Shown here one piece after another: positions 38,278-47,498 of a stretch of 59,542 nucleotides of DNA. This stretch comes from an uncultured Xylophilus sp. (lineage in GTDB: Bacteria > Pseudomonadota > Gammaproteobacteria > Burkholderiales > Burkholderiaceae_C). The position numbers and the translations under genes are program-made. The notes below the pieces were generated by a model that ran no database searches, was not told the DNA's origin, and saw nothing but the letters and a program-made list of their open reading frames with translations. The DNA is taken from the NCBI GenBank assembly GCA_913776965.1, contig CAJYQL010000052.1, positions 1 to 59,542 of the forward strand, written 5' to 3'. Position 1 is the stretch's first letter, and every line of letters begins with the position of its first letter.

Positions 38278-38948
38278 CAGGATCGATACAGGCAGGCTTC
38301 GAGAAATACCTCCAGCACTTTCCATCTGCACCGCCGGCGGTGGCCGCCCCGACTAGACAGCGTGCGCTTTGCTTCGACGGCTATGCCGTACTCTACAGCG
38401 GCGATAGCAAGACCCCCGTGTATGCGGTGCAGCGCTTGACCCGCAGTAGCCTCATCGCTGCGAACGGCCTCCCCCGCAGCGATCGGTTCTATCCCGAGGC
38501 TCGCCTACCAGTCGCTGACCGTGCCCAGCTGGAGGACTACCGCGATTCGGGCTACGACCGCGGGCACATGGCACCTGCAGGCGACATGCCGACCTTGGCC
38601 GCCAAGGACCAATCTTTCTCGTTGGCCAACATGGTGCCGCAGCATCCGCAGCTCAATCAGAAGGCCTGGAACCAGATCGAGGCGGCCACGCGGAAGTACG
38701 CGATGCGCGCAGCCACCGACGTGTATGTGTTCACCGGTCCCCAGTTCGGTCGTTCGCCGGCGTCCATCGGTCCGAGCAAGGTCTGGGTGCCGGCCGCCAC
38801 CTGGAAGGTGGTCTACGTTCCGTCCGAGCGACGCAGTTGGGCCTATTGGATGCGCAATGATGCGGGCCCGCACTCGCTTCAACCGGTCGAGTACAGCGAC
38901 TACCTGAAGCGTGGCGGCCCAGATGTGCTGCCGCAAACGATTCACTGA
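38278..38948 (+). pseudogene. DNA/RNA non-specific endonuclease (NUC1 type), 5'-truncated
   Basis: The frame encodes most of a NUC1-family His-Asn nuclease: LCFDGYAVLYSGDSKTPVYA, the active-site motif SGYDRGHMAPAGDMP (D-R-G-H), FSLANMVPQHPQLNQKAWNQ with the metal-binding asparagine, and VYVFTGPQFG. No start codon, ribosome site or signal peptide is present. The open frame begins at about 38278 (AGSIQAGFEKYLQHFPSAPP), right after the broken Bug fragment. An internal GTG at 38340 could start a protein of 202 residues. Such enzymes are normally exported, so the truncated form is probably non-functional. Confidence 0.75.
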
Positions 38949-38960
38949 TTGCGGTAGCGC

Positions 38961-39362
38961 CTAGCCTGCCCTCGGCTCTCGCGGCTGCGCCTCGGCCACC
39001 AGCCGATCCGCTGGGAACTGCCGCATGAAGTCAATCGTCTTCTCCGCCGGCGCATCCAGCCAGTCCACGTACAGACCCCGCGGCAGGATCACGACCATCC
39101 GCTTGTCCTGCATGTCAGGCGGCCGCTTCGGGTCTGGACGGTGTAGCTCTTTGAAGATCGGGTGCGTATCGGCGTTAATGGTGAGCATGGTGTAGCTGCG
39201 CACGATCTGGCCTGCCCTATCGGTCCATTCTTCCCACAAGCCGGCAATGCCCAGCAGTTCGCCATCCGTGCGACGAATGCGCGTCGGCACATGCAGACCC
39301 GAGCGCCAGTCAGGTTCGTAGATCGCTACCGCCGGAATGATGCCTTCCTGCGCGCGCCACGG
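38961..39362 (-). pseudogene. SRAP/YedK-type (DUF159) protein, C-terminal fragment
   Basis: From about 39362 leftward the minus strand reads IIPAVAIYEPDWRSGLHVPT, DGELLGIAGLWEEWTD, YTMLTINADTHPIFKEL and DKRMVVILPRGLYVDWLDAP, the C-terminal two-thirds of a SRAP-domain protein (HMCES/YedK, abasic-site DNA crosslinker). The N-terminus with the essential Cys2 is missing. Homology starts exactly where the LysR fragment on the other strand begins, so 39362/39363 is a recombination joint. Confidence 0.78.
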
Positions 39363-39611
39363 GTGAATGCGCGCGTGGCCATGAAGGTCGGGCACTTCCT
39401 GTCGATCGGCCCCATCGTGGCGGAGACCGATTTCCTGGCCACCATTCCCCGCAACCTGGCCTTGAGCTTCGAACGCACGCTCAACGTCCGCACGCACCAG
39501 CCTCCGTTGCGCTTGCCGAGTTATGCCGTCAGCCAATACTGGCATGCCCGCTTCAACAAGGAAGCCGGCTCGGTATGGCTGCGCGCCACCCTCAAACAGC
39601 TTTTCAGCTAA
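39363..39611 (+). pseudogene. LysR-family regulator, C-terminal fragment
   Basis: About 82 codons read VAMKVGHFLSIGPIVAETDF, LATIPRNLALSFERTLNVRT, PPLRLPSYAVSQYWHARFNK, EAGSVWLRATLKQLF and stop. This is the last lobe of a LysR effector domain. The DNA-binding half is absent. It shares its left boundary with the truncated SRAP gene. Confidence 0.75.
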
Positions 39612-39741
39612 GCCGCGGCGCGGGCGAACGCACGCGCCGGCGCCCTCACGCCCACACCCTTTCCTCAGCCTGAAGCCATGCCGCTGCGCAGCCTGCGGCA
39701 GGGTTGCGCACGCCTAAGGAAAACCCTAGCTTGTCTCGCTT

Positions 39742-39778
39742 TTGTCCGTGCAATGATACACGTGTCCTATTAATGGAC
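39742..39778 (+). promoter_or_regulatory. Two-part operator in front of the Bug gene pair (IclR regulon)
   Basis: TTGTCCGT with a downstream TGATA (39742-39758) is followed, 20 bp on, by a perfect palindrome GTCC-TATTAAT-GGAC (39764-39778). The same composite, with the same 20-bp offset between GTYC elements, occurs inverted at 42787-42831 and 48324-48366. It lies 75 bp upstream of the Bug gene at 39853. Confidence 0.7.
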
Positions 39779-39852
39779 TCACCACAACGCACTGGTGCAC
39801 CGCCTTCCGAGGCTTGGTGCGCCCCTTCTCCACGCCCCGCGAGACAAGAGAC

Positions 39853-40824
39853 ATGAAGCGACGCACCCTGGCCGGTCTGACCGCCATCGGCCTGTTGGCC
39901 TCCCTAAGCACCTACGCGCAGGAGGCATTTCCCTCCCGCATCCGCATCGTCACCGCGTTCTCGGCCGGCTCGGGACCGGACGCCATGCTCCGCGTCATCG
40001 CAGACAACCTGTCCACCGCCTGGAAGACTCCGGTCATCGTGGACAACAAGCCGGGCGGGAGCGGTTTCATCGCGATTACCGAGGCCAAGCGGTCGGCACC
40101 CGACGGTGCGACCTTGCTGCACATCGAGGGCATGAACGTGACAGCGGTCCCGCACATGTATGCCAAGCTGCCCTACTCGGCCAAGCGCGACCTTTTGCCC
40201 ATCACATCGCTGCACGGCAACTACTTCTACGTGGCCGTGCCGGCTGATTCGCGGTACCAGACCGCAGGCCAGTTGATCTCTGCGGCGAAAGCGGCGCCCA
40301 ACAAGGTGTCCTTTGGTTCATGGCAGATCGGCAGCATCGCGCACCTGGGCGGTGAGATGCTGTCCGACCGTGCGGGCGTGGCCATGCTGCACGTGCCCTA
40401 CAAAGAGAACTCAGCGCTGTACACCAGTCTGGCGCGTGGCGATATCGACTGGGCCTTCGCGTCGATAGCGAGTGCAGGCAACCTGCAGAAGGCCGGCAAG
40501 CTACGTTTCATCGCGGTGGCCGGCCCCCAGCGAGACATTGCACACCCTGAGGTCCCGACGGTGGCGGAAAGCGGCGGCCCGGCCGGCTTCGAGGCCTCAT
40601 CCTGGGTAGGCCTTTTCGCGCCTGCCGGAACGCCAGCACCGCTCATCGCGCGCATGAACGCCGACATCAACAAGGTGCTGCAGAGCGATGCCATCGCAAG
40701 CCGCATGAAGGATGTGGGCTACACGTCCATGGGCAGCTCCGTCGCGGCCATGAACGCACTGATCGACCGGCAAGGCGATGAACTCGGCAAGGCCGTCAAG
40801 AAGATCAATCTGACGCTGGATTGA
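39853..40824 (+). CDS. Bug-family receptor
   Basis: A 323-residue periplasmic receptor. ATG 39853 follows GAGACAAGAGAC and gives a signal peptide (KRRTLAGLTAIGLLASLSTY, cleavage near AQ). Bug features: FPSRIRIVTAFSAGSGPDAM, TPVIVDNKPGGSGFIAITEA, VAMLHVPYKENSALYTSLAR and HPEVPTVAESGGPAGFEASS. It is followed by a second Bug gene after 82 bp. The shared operator links it to the Rieske gene cluster, so it probably captures that pathway's aromatic acid. Confidence 0.92.
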   Translation: MKRRTLAGLTAIGLLASLSTYAQEAFPSRIRIVTAFSAGSGPDAMLRVIADNLSTAWKTPVIVDNKPGGSGFIAITEAKRSAPDGATLLHIEGMNVTAVPHMYAKLPYSAKRDLLPITSLHGNYFYVAVPADSRYQTAGQLISAAKAAPNKVSFGSWQIGSIAHLGGEMLSDRAGVAMLHVPYKENSALYTSLARGDIDWAFASIASAGNLQKAGKLRFIAVAGPQRDIAHPEVPTVAESGGPAGFEASSWVGLFAPAGTPAPLIARMNADINKVLQSDAIASRMKDVGYTSMGSSVAAMNALIDRQGDELGKAVKKINLTLD

Positions 40825-40906
40825 ACCCAGCGCCTCAGGCCCTCCCACGCGGTCCCGATGAATGGCCGTGGCCCCGTGCGCCCGGCCGCCCCCACAGGAG
40901 ATAGAC

Positions 40907-41884
40907 ATGACACAGATGCAACGCCGCACCGCATTGGCCCTGATCGGCGCGACCGCGGCCGCCACCAGCCCCTTTGCGTGGGCTGCCGACGAGTGGGCAC
41001 CGACCAAGGTGGTCCGCATCGTCGTTCCCATCGTAGGCAGCACCAATGACACGCTGGCACGCCTGGTGGCGTCCAAGCTGCAGGATGTCCTCGGCCAGCC
41101 GGTCATCGTGGACAACAAAGGGGGCGCCGGCGGCAACATCGGCGCCAACGAGGTGGCCAAGGCCGCACCGGATGGCCATACCTTGCTGACCGGCTTCAAT
41201 GGTCCCATCGCCATCAACAAGTCGCTCTTCAAGTCGATGCCCTACGACCCCGAGCGGGACTTGGCCCCGATCACGCTGGCGGTGTCCTCGCCGCAGTTCC
41301 TGGTGGTGCACCCGAGTGTGCCGGCCAACAACGTCAAGGAACTGATCGCCCTGTCGAAGAAGAAGCACCTGAGCTACGGGTCGGTGTCCGTCGGCAGCGC
41401 GTCGCACCTGACGATGGAAATGCTGAAGACCGCCTCTGGCGCTGACATCACCCACGTGCCCTACAAAGGCGCGACCCAGGCCGTGGTCGATCTGGTCGGC
41501 GGAGTCGTGGATGCCGCCTTCCTGGTGCCAGGCAACATCCTGCAGTTTGTCCAGGAGGGCAAGGCCAAGGTCATTGCCACCACCGGCGCCAAGCGCTTTC
41601 CGTCGATGCCCCAGGTACCGACCATGATCGAGCAGGGCTACCCCGGCTTCATCGCCACGTCCTGGATCGGCTTTCTCGCGCCCGGCAAGACGCCGCCCGA
41701 GATCATCCGCCGCTACAACAAGGAGATGGTCAAGATCCTGCAGATGCCCGAGATCAAGGCCCAACTCGAGAAGATGGAGTTCGAGGTGGTCGCCGGCTCA
41801 CCGGAGCAGTTCGCCGCCTGGATCAAGGCCGAGATCCCGCGCTGGGGGGCGGTCATCAAGTCGACAGGCGCGACCGTCGACTGA
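40907..41884 (+). CDS. Bug-family receptor (second of tandem pair)
   Basis: A 325-residue receptor with a signal peptide (RRTALALIGATAAATSPFAW, then AAD). Features: [60 protein letters not shown] and MPQVPTMIEQGYPGFIATSW. It is clearly divergent from its neighbour at 39853, so the pair is not a recent duplication and may recognise different ligands. ATG 40907 lies 8 nt after an AGGAG site. It converges on the IclR gene, leaving 63 bp. Confidence 0.92.
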   Translation: MTQMQRRTALALIGATAAATSPFAWAADEWAPTKVVRIVVPIVGSTNDTLARLVASKLQDVLGQPVIVDNKGGAGGNIGANEVAKAAPDGHTLLTGFNGPIAINKSLFKSMPYDPERDLAPITLAVSSPQFLVVHPSVPANNVKELIALSKKKHLSYGSVSVGSASHLTMEMLKTASGADITHVPYKGATQAVVDLVGGVVDAAFLVPGNILQFVQEGKAKVIATTGAKRFPSMPQVPTMIEQGYPGFIATSWIGFLAPGKTPPEIIRRYNKEMVKILQMPEIKAQLEKMEFEVVAGSPEQFAAWIKAEIPRWGAVIKSTGATVD

Positions 41885-41947
41885 ACACCTGGGCTATGGC
41901 GGCAGGCGCCTGCCCGGCCCCGGACCCGGTGTTTGCGGCTCTGCGGC

Positions 41948-42700
41948 TCAGCGCTGCCCCAGCGCCTGCGACAGCTTCTCGGCTTCCTGCTTGAGCAAGC
42001 CAGCGACATGTGCGACGCGCTTGTCGTCCATGCGCACGCTGGGCCCGAACACGGCCAGCGAGCCCATCACCTTGCCGCCGCCTACGAAGTAAGGCACGGC
42101 CACGGCCACCGCGCCAGTGATGAGCTCATCCTTGCTCACGGCGAAGCCGGCCGTGCGTATTTCCTCCAGTCGTTGCAGGTAGGCCGGCACATCCGCCTTC
42201 TTCACCTTGTCCTTGGTCAGGTAGGTCTCGGGATTGGCCACGTGCGCCAGGATGACCCGGCCGCTGGCGCCCAAGGTGACGTCTTCGCGGTAGCCCACGC
42301 CGCGCTTGAAGCTCAGGGGCTGCGCGCTGGGCAACTCCGCCACGCAGATCCGGCTCGGCCCCTGGTGCACCAGCAAAGACACCGTCTCTCCCGTCTCGTC
42401 CCACAGCCTGCGCATGGTCGGTTGTGCAACCGTCGCCACATCGAGGCTGGAACTCCACACGTGCGCAAGGTGGGCCACCGAGGGGCCCAACTCGAAGCGC
42501 TGCGGATCGCCAGAGGACACCACGAAACCGTTGTGCTCCAGCGCCTTGAGCAGACGGTAAAGCGTGGGCCGGCTCAGATCGACCCGCTTCAGCAATTCGC
42601 TGGCCGTGAGGCGCTGGTCGTTGACCGTGAACGCAAGAAGGATCTCCAGGGCACGGTCGACGGCGCGAACGCTGTCTCCCATTTTTTCGATCTCGGACAT
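41948..42700 (-). CDS. IclR-family regulator of the second aromatic cluster
   Basis: A 250-residue IclR protein: winged HTH (SVRAVDRALEILLAFTVNDQ, LTASELLKRVDLSRPTLYRL, GDPQRFELG) and effector domain (KRGVGYREDVTLGASGRVIL, GAVAVAVPYFVGGGKVMGSL). It is divergent from the Rieske oxygenase. The region between holds one of three copies of the two-part operator, so it most likely controls itself, the Rieske operon, the Bug pair at 39.9 kb and the SDR-ALDH pair at 48.3 kb. Target assignment is inferred from location. Confidence 0.92.
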   Translation of the reverse strand: MSEIEKMGDSVRAVDRALEILLAFTVNDQRLTASELLKRVDLSRPTLYRLLKALEHNGFVVSSGDPQRFELGPSVAHLAHVWSSSLDVATVAQPTMRRLWDETGETVSLLVHQGPSRICVAELPSAQPLSFKRGVGYREDVTLGASGRVILAHVANPETYLTKDKVKKADVPAYLQRLEEIRTAGFAVSKDELITGAVAVAVPYFVGGGKVMGSLAVFGPSVRMDDKRVAHVAGLLKQEAEKLSQALGQR

Positions 42701-42786
42701 GGAATGGCGCTTTCAGTGGACTGCACCGATGTTACCCGTGCAGGCGCGACCGCCCAGAGGCTGCACATCCCCATTGACCTCGAGAT

Positions 42787-42831
42787 CTTAGTTCGTAAAA
42801 TGGACTAAGTTATCAACCAACGGACAAATGA
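42787..42831 (-). promoter_or_regulatory. Two-part operator between IclR gene and Rieske operon
   Basis: Near-perfect palindrome CTTAGTTC-GTAAAAT-GGACTAAG (42787-42809), with the direct element TCAACCAACGGACAAATGA at 42813-42831. On the minus strand this reads TTGTCCGT then, 20 bp on, GTCC-N7-GAAC. It lies 19-63 bp upstream of the Rieske ATG and so should overlap its promoter. Confidence 0.7.
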
Positions 42832-42849
42832 TCCGGCGAGAGGCCCAAG

Positions 42850-44124
42850 ATGAACAAGGAAATGTCTGAGACACTGACCCGCGTTGGCCCGGGCACGCGC
42901 ATGGGCAACCTGCTGCGGCGCTACTGGGTGCCGGCACTGAAGTCGGACGAAATCCCCGAGCCGGACGGCCCGCAGGTGCGGGTGGGCTTGCTGGGCGAGA
43001 AGCTGCTGGCGTTCCGCAACTCGGACGGCCGGGCCTGCCTGATCGGTGAGTTCTGCTCGCACCGCGGCGTTTCCCTGTACTTCGGCCGCAATGAGGACAA
43101 CGGCATCCGCTGCGCCTACCACGGCGTCAAGTTCGATGGCAACGGCCAGTGCGTGGACGTGCCCTCTTCTCCGCAAGCCTGCTCCCGCATGCACATCAAG
43201 GGCTACCCCTGTGTCGAGCGCGGCGGCATCGTGTGGGCCTACATGGGCCCGCCGGAGGACCAGCCCGCCCCACCGGAGCTGGAGTGGTGCATTCTGCCCC
43301 CTGAGCATGTGTTCGTCTCCAAGCGACTGCAGTACACCAACTACCTGCAGGCCATGGAAGGCGGCATCGACACCGCCCACGTGTCCTATGTGCACAGCTT
43401 CGAGGTCGACCATGACCCCATGCACAAAGGCGTCAAGGCCCTCGACTACATCAAGGCCGATGGCAATGTGAAGTTCGAGATCGAGCAAACCCCGTTCGGC
43501 CTCAGCCTGTTCGGCCGCCGCAACGGCGAGCCCGACTCTTACTACTGGCGCATCACCCAGTGGCTGTTCCCGTGGTTCACGCTGATCGCGCCTTTCGGCA
43601 CGCACGCGCTTGGGGGGCACGTATGGGTGCCCATCGACGACCATAGCTGCTGGGCCTGGAGCATGAACTGGCAACCCGACCATCCGCTGACCGACGAGGA
43701 ACGCGAGGCCATGGAGGCCGGCAAGGGCATCCACGTTGAGTATGAGGCTCCGGGCAGCTTCATTCCCGCACAGAATCGGGACAACGATTACGGCATGGAT
43801 CGACTGGCGCAGAAAGAAAAGCGTGCCTACAGCGGCATCTTCGGCTTCTCGGCCCAGGACTACTCCTTGCAGGAAAGCATGGGAACCATCCAGGACCACG
43901 AGGCCGAGCGGCTGCTTCCGACCGACCGGGCCATCGTGATGGCGCGGCGCATGCTGCACGAGGCCGCGCTGGGCCTGGAGGAAGGCAAGACCCCGCCGGC
44001 ACTCGATGCCGCGGCACAGCACGTGCGCCCCGCCGGCGTGCTGCTGCCCCGTGACCTGGATCCGCTGGAATGGTCCAAGGAGAACCTGGCCGACAGCACC
44101 AAGAAGCCGGTGTTCAGCCTGTGA
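42850..44124 (+). CDS. Rieske oxygenase large subunit, phthalate 4,5-dioxygenase family
   Basis: A 424-residue oxygenase. Rieske ligands are C69-x-H71 and C88-x2-H91 (EFCSHRGVSLYFG, RCAYHGVKFDGNG). The catalytic iron site is GGIDTAHVSYVHSFEVDH with D174, H177 and H182. Length and the start RVGPGTRMGNLLRRYWVPAL fit the phthalate 4,5-dioxygenase group, which lacks a beta subunit and uses a phthalate-dioxygenase-type reductase, here supplied at 44967. The substrate could be an aromatic carboxylate or methyl-aromatic acid. It leads an operon of oxygenase, SDR and reductase. Confidence 0.92.
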   Translation: MNKEMSETLTRVGPGTRMGNLLRRYWVPALKSDEIPEPDGPQVRVGLLGEKLLAFRNSDGRACLIGEFCSHRGVSLYFGRNEDNGIRCAYHGVKFDGNGQCVDVPSSPQACSRMHIKGYPCVERGGIVWAYMGPPEDQPAPPELEWCILPPEHVFVSKRLQYTNYLQAMEGGIDTAHVSYVHSFEVDHDPMHKGVKALDYIKADGNVKFEIEQTPFGLSLFGRRNGEPDSYYWRITQWLFPWFTLIAPFGTHALGGHVWVPIDDHSCWAWSMNWQPDHPLTDEEREAMEAGKGIHVEYEAPGSFIPAQNRDNDYGMDRLAQKEKRAYSGIFGFSAQDYSLQESMGTIQDHEAERLLPTDRAIVMARRMLHEAALGLEEGKTPPALDAAAQHVRPAGVLLPRDLDPLEWSKENLADSTKKPVFSL

Positions 44125-44141
44125 CCGCCGGAGCCCACCCC

Positions 44142-44921
44142 ATGCACCAACCCCGACTCGGCGGCAAGGTCGCCCTCATCACCGGTGCCGGCTCCGGCAT
44201 CGGCGCCGCGGCCACGCTGCTGTTCAGCCAGGAAGGCGCCTCCGTCGTCATGGTGGACGCCAATGGCGAGGGCCTGGAGCGCACCCGCGCCCGCATCCTG
44301 GAGGCCTTGCCGCCGGCGAAGCTGCACACCATCGTGGCCGACGTGTCGGACCGTGGCGCCGCGCTCGGCGCGGTGGAGCAGGCCGTGTCCCGCTTCGGCC
44401 AGCTCGACGTGCTGGTCAACAACGCGGCCATGCGCAATTACACGGCGGCGGCAGATGCCAGCCCGGAAGAATGGCAGGCCATGGTCGCCGTCAACCTGGT
44501 GGGCATGTCCAATTACTGCCATGCCGCATTGCCGGCGCTGCGGCAGTCGGGCCAGGGCGCGATCGTCAATGTCTCGTCCTGCTATGCCGTCACCGGCCGC
44601 AAGGGGATGGCGCTGTACGACGCCACCAAGGCGGCCCAGCTGTCGTTCACCCGCTCCCTGGCCTTCGAGGAATCGCCGCATGGCGTGCGCGCCAATGCGG
44701 TATGCCCCGGCTCCACGCTGACCGACTTCCATGTCGGCCGCGCAGGGACCGCTGGCAAGAGCGTCGAGCAGTTGAAGACCGAGCGCAAGGACACCTCGCT
44801 CATCGGGCGCTGGGCCGATCCGACCGAGATCGCCTGGCCCATCCTGTGGCTGGCCTCGTCCGAGGCGTCCTTCATCACCGGCACGACCCTGCTGGTCGAC
44901 GGCGGCCTGCACATCATGTAA
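44142..44921 (+). CDS. Short-chain dehydrogenase/reductase
   Basis: A 259-residue SDR: NAD loop TGAGSGIG (14-21), NNAA (93-96), S145/S146 in NVSSCYAV, Y159 and K163 (ALYDATKAA), and the C-terminal motif TGTTLLVDGGLHIM. ATG 44142 is used because the longer frame shadows the oxygenase end. It starts 17 bp after the oxygenase stop. It could oxidise the cis-dihydrodiol or benzyl alcohol formed by the oxygenase. Confidence 0.92.
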   Translation: MHQPRLGGKVALITGAGSGIGAAATLLFSQEGASVVMVDANGEGLERTRARILEALPPAKLHTIVADVSDRGAALGAVEQAVSRFGQLDVLVNNAAMRNYTAAADASPEEWQAMVAVNLVGMSNYCHAALPALRQSGQGAIVNVSSCYAVTGRKGMALYDATKAAQLSFTRSLAFEESPHGVRANAVCPGSTLTDFHVGRAGTAGKSVEQLKTERKDTSLIGRWADPTEIAWPILWLASSEASFITGTTLLVDGGLHIM

Positions 44922-44966
44922 AGCTGCCACCCGCCGTCTCCGGCGGGTGGCCCGTCGAGGAATACC

Positions 44967-45941
44967 ATGGCTTCCACGCCTCCCCAGGCACAGATCGTCG
45001 GCATCCGGCTTGAAGCGCCCGATGTCATCAGCCTTGAGCTCCGCCCCGCCACCGGGGCGCCCGCATTCCAGCCCGTGACAGCGGGTGCGCACCTGGACCT
45101 GCATCTGGGCAATGGACTGGTGCGCAGCTATTCGCTGACCAATCCCGGCGAGACACACCGGTATGTCGTTGCTGTCAAGCACGATCCGAACAGCCGGGGT
45201 GGTTCCCGCTTCGTGCACGAACAGCTGCGCGTCGGCCAAACCTTGGCGATTGGCACGCCCCGCAACCACTTCGCCCTCGATGAGGAGGCTGACCGCGCTG
45301 TCTTCGTAGCCGGTGGCATCGGCATTACGCCCATCTACGCCATGCTGCAACGCTGGTCGGCCTTGGGTAAGCCTGCCCACTTGGTCTACTGCGCCCGTAA
45401 CCGCGAAGGCGCTGCCCTCCTGCCGGCCATCGAAGCGCTGCAAGCGCAGAACCCAGCGCTGTTGACCGCACAGTTTCACTACAGCGAGACCCAAGGCGGC
45501 GCGGCGGACCTTAAAGCCTTGCTGGAGGCGCACCCCCAGGACACGCATTTCTACTGCTGCGGGCCCGCCGGCATGCTGGATGCGTTCGAACAGGCCTGCG
45601 CCGAACTGGGCCATGTCCACAGCCACCTGGAGCGCTTCGCGGCCTCACCCAAGGCGTCAGAGCAGGAAGCGTTGCCGGGCTATACGGCCGTGCTGCAGCG
45701 CTCGGGAATCAGCGTGCATGTGGCGCCAGGCGCCTCGCTCCTCGATGCCATCGAGGCCGCCGGCGTGCACTTGGAATACAGCTGCCGCGAAGGTGTCTGT
45801 GGCGCCTGCGAGACGCGTGTGATCTCCGGCGATGTCGACCACCGGGACCACATCCTGAGTCCCCAGGAACAGGCGGCCAACCGGTCGATGATGGTGTGCG
45901 TTTCCGGCTGTCGGTCCGGGCAGTTGGTACTGGACGCCTAA
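44967..45941 (+). CDS. Phthalate-dioxygenase-type reductase
   Basis: A 324-residue reductase with domain order flavin, NAD, [2Fe-2S], i.e. class IA. Flavin contact LVRSYSLTNPGETHRY (51-66), NAD domain AVFVAGGIGITPIYAML (111-127) and FYCCGPAGMLDAFE. C-terminal plant-type ferredoxin cysteines are C273, C278, C281 and C311 (C-x4-C-x2-C-x29-C). It delivers NADH electrons to the Rieske oxygenase two genes upstream. A strong terminator follows 20 bp later. Confidence 0.94.
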   Translation: MASTPPQAQIVGIRLEAPDVISLELRPATGAPAFQPVTAGAHLDLHLGNGLVRSYSLTNPGETHRYVVAVKHDPNSRGGSRFVHEQLRVGQTLAIGTPRNHFALDEEADRAVFVAGGIGITPIYAMLQRWSALGKPAHLVYCARNREGAALLPAIEALQAQNPALLTAQFHYSETQGGAADLKALLEAHPQDTHFYCCGPAGMLDAFEQACAELGHVHSHLERFAASPKASEQEALPGYTAVLQRSGISVHVAPGASLLDAIEAAGVHLEYSCREGVCGACETRVISGDVDHRDHILSPQEQAANRSMMVCVSGCRSGQLVLDA

Positions 45942-45961
45942 CACCGGGCCTGGAAGTGACA

Positions 45962-45988
45962 AGCGGGGCACAGCCCCGCTTTTTTTTT
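45962..45988 (+). terminator. Rho-independent terminator of the Rieske operon
   Basis: AGCGGGGC / GCCCCGCT stem around 45962-45980 with a short ACA-type loop, followed by nine T. It sits between convergent transcription units and may act on the rightward one. Confidence 0.88.
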
Positions 45989-46031
45989 GCCTGAATGCGC
46001 CCGCGCTATCGACGCGGACGCTGTTTCTTAG

Positions 46032-47489
46032 TCAGCCTCCAGGCGCAACAACCCCCACACTCTGGTAGATGTGCTTGATTTCCGTGAAGTCGAAGAGCGC
46101 ATCGACACCATGCAGGCGGCCCAAGCCACTGCGGCGGTAGCCACCGGTCTCCGCTTCAGCAAACAGCCGGTTGTGGTCGTTGATCCAGACCGTGCCATTG
46201 CGCAGCGCACGCGCCATGCGCCAGGCACGCGCACCGTTGTCGGTCCAGACGCTGGCCGAGAGACCGAACTCGGTGTGGTTGGCGCGTTGTACCGCCTCCG
46301 CCTCGGACTCGAAGGATTCGATTACCACGAAGGGTCCGAAGATTTCCTCCTGCACGAAGAACGCACTGGTGTCCCGATGCGCAACCAGGATGGGAGACAC
46401 GAAGCAGCCGCCCGCCCATGCACCGTCCAGGCGCCGGCCTTGCAGCACCACTTCGTCGGCCAGGTCCATGGCCTGCGCGATACGTGCCTGGACGGCATCG
46501 GTGGTACCGGAGTCGATAAGCGGTCCCATGTGGTGGCCTTGCACCAAGCCGGGCCCTATGCGCAGGGCGCCCAGCGCATCGCGCATGGCGTTCTTCATGG
46601 CTTCGTAGCGCGAGGCATGGACCAGAATGCGGCGCGCTGCCGTGCACTGCTGCCCCGAGATGACCGTAGCTGCGGCGGCCAGCTGCGGCGCGACTGCGGC
46701 CACGTCGGCATCTTCGAAGACGATGCAGCAGGACTTGCCGCCCAGCTCCAGCGACAGCTTCTTCATGGTCGGTGCCGCCGCCGCCATGATGCGCTGGCCG
46801 GTGAGGGTGGAGCCTGTGAAGCTGATGACATCCACCAACGGCGAGGTGCTGAGATAGTGCGCCCCCGCGTGGCCGGTCTCGGTCACGAAGTTGGCAACGC
46901 CTGCGGGCATACCCTCCACCGCAAACAGCTCCTGCAACACCGCCGCGGAAATGAGTGCCGTCTGCGGCGCAGGCTTGACGACGCAGGTGCACCCGGCCGC
47001 CAGGGCAGGCGCCAGCGAGCGGATCAACAGCACCACTGGCGCGTTCCAGGGCACGATGATGCCGACCACGCCGGCCGGCTCCTTGAGCATGGTCGAGAAG
47101 ACGCCAGGCTCCACTTCCAAGGCGTGGCCCGGGATGTGGCGCGCCAGGCCTGCGTAATAGCGGATCTCGGAAATCGCGCCCGCCATTTCGCCGCGCGACT
47201 GGGCCAGGACCTTGCCGTTCTCCCGGGTCAGCAACTGGGCGAGTTCCTCGGATTTGCTTTCAAGCCGGTCGGCCCAGCGGTTGAGCACCTGCTGGCGCAG
47301 GCGGGGGTTCTGGGCCCATAGAGGCGTCTGGAAGGCGCCATGGGCGGCAGCCACTGCAGCCTGGAAGTCCTCGACGCCTGCGTCGACAAAGTGCCCAAGC
47401 GCCTCGCCCGTAGCAGGGTCATGGCTGGGGACCACAGTGCCCCCGGCGCTCGGCGTCCACACGCCATCGATGTAGAAACTGGTATTCAT
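46032..47489 (-). CDS. NAD(P)-dependent aldehyde dehydrogenase
   Basis: A 485-residue ALDH with all catalytic residues: N149 in VPWNAP, K172 in VKPAP, E248 in LELGGK and C282 in GQQCTAAR. The C-terminal motif GGYRRSGLGRLHGVDALFDF is normal. It is second in a leftward pair behind an SDR (9 bp apart). That pair carries the same operator as the Rieske operon. A benzyl alcohol to benzaldehyde to benzoate route (SDR then ALDH) would fit. Substrate is inferred only. Confidence 0.93.
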   Translation of the reverse strand: MNTSFYIDGVWTPSAGGTVVPSHDPATGEALGHFVDAGVEDFQAAVAAAHGAFQTPLWAQNPRLRQQVLNRWADRLESKSEELAQLLTRENGKVLAQSRGEMAGAISEIRYYAGLARHIPGHALEVEPGVFSTMLKEPAGVVGIIVPWNAPVVLLIRSLAPALAAGCTCVVKPAPQTALISAAVLQELFAVEGMPAGVANFVTETGHAGAHYLSTSPLVDVISFTGSTLTGQRIMAAAAPTMKKLSLELGGKSCCIVFEDADVAAVAPQLAAAATVISGQQCTAARRILVHASRYEAMKNAMRDALGALRIGPGLVQGHHMGPLIDSGTTDAVQARIAQAMDLADEVVLQGRRLDGAWAGGCFVSPILVAHRDTSAFFVQEEIFGPFVVIESFESEAEAVQRANHTEFGLSASVWTDNGARAWRMARALRNGTVWINDHNRLFAEAETGGYRRSGLGRLHGVDALFDFTEIKHIYQSVGVVAPGG

Positions 47490-47498
47490 GCAATGCCC

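Noticed and set aside
43860-45626. Minus-strand open frame of 588 codons opposite SDR and reductase genes
   Set aside because: Antisense shadow of two genes with full motif sets and in-operon spacing.
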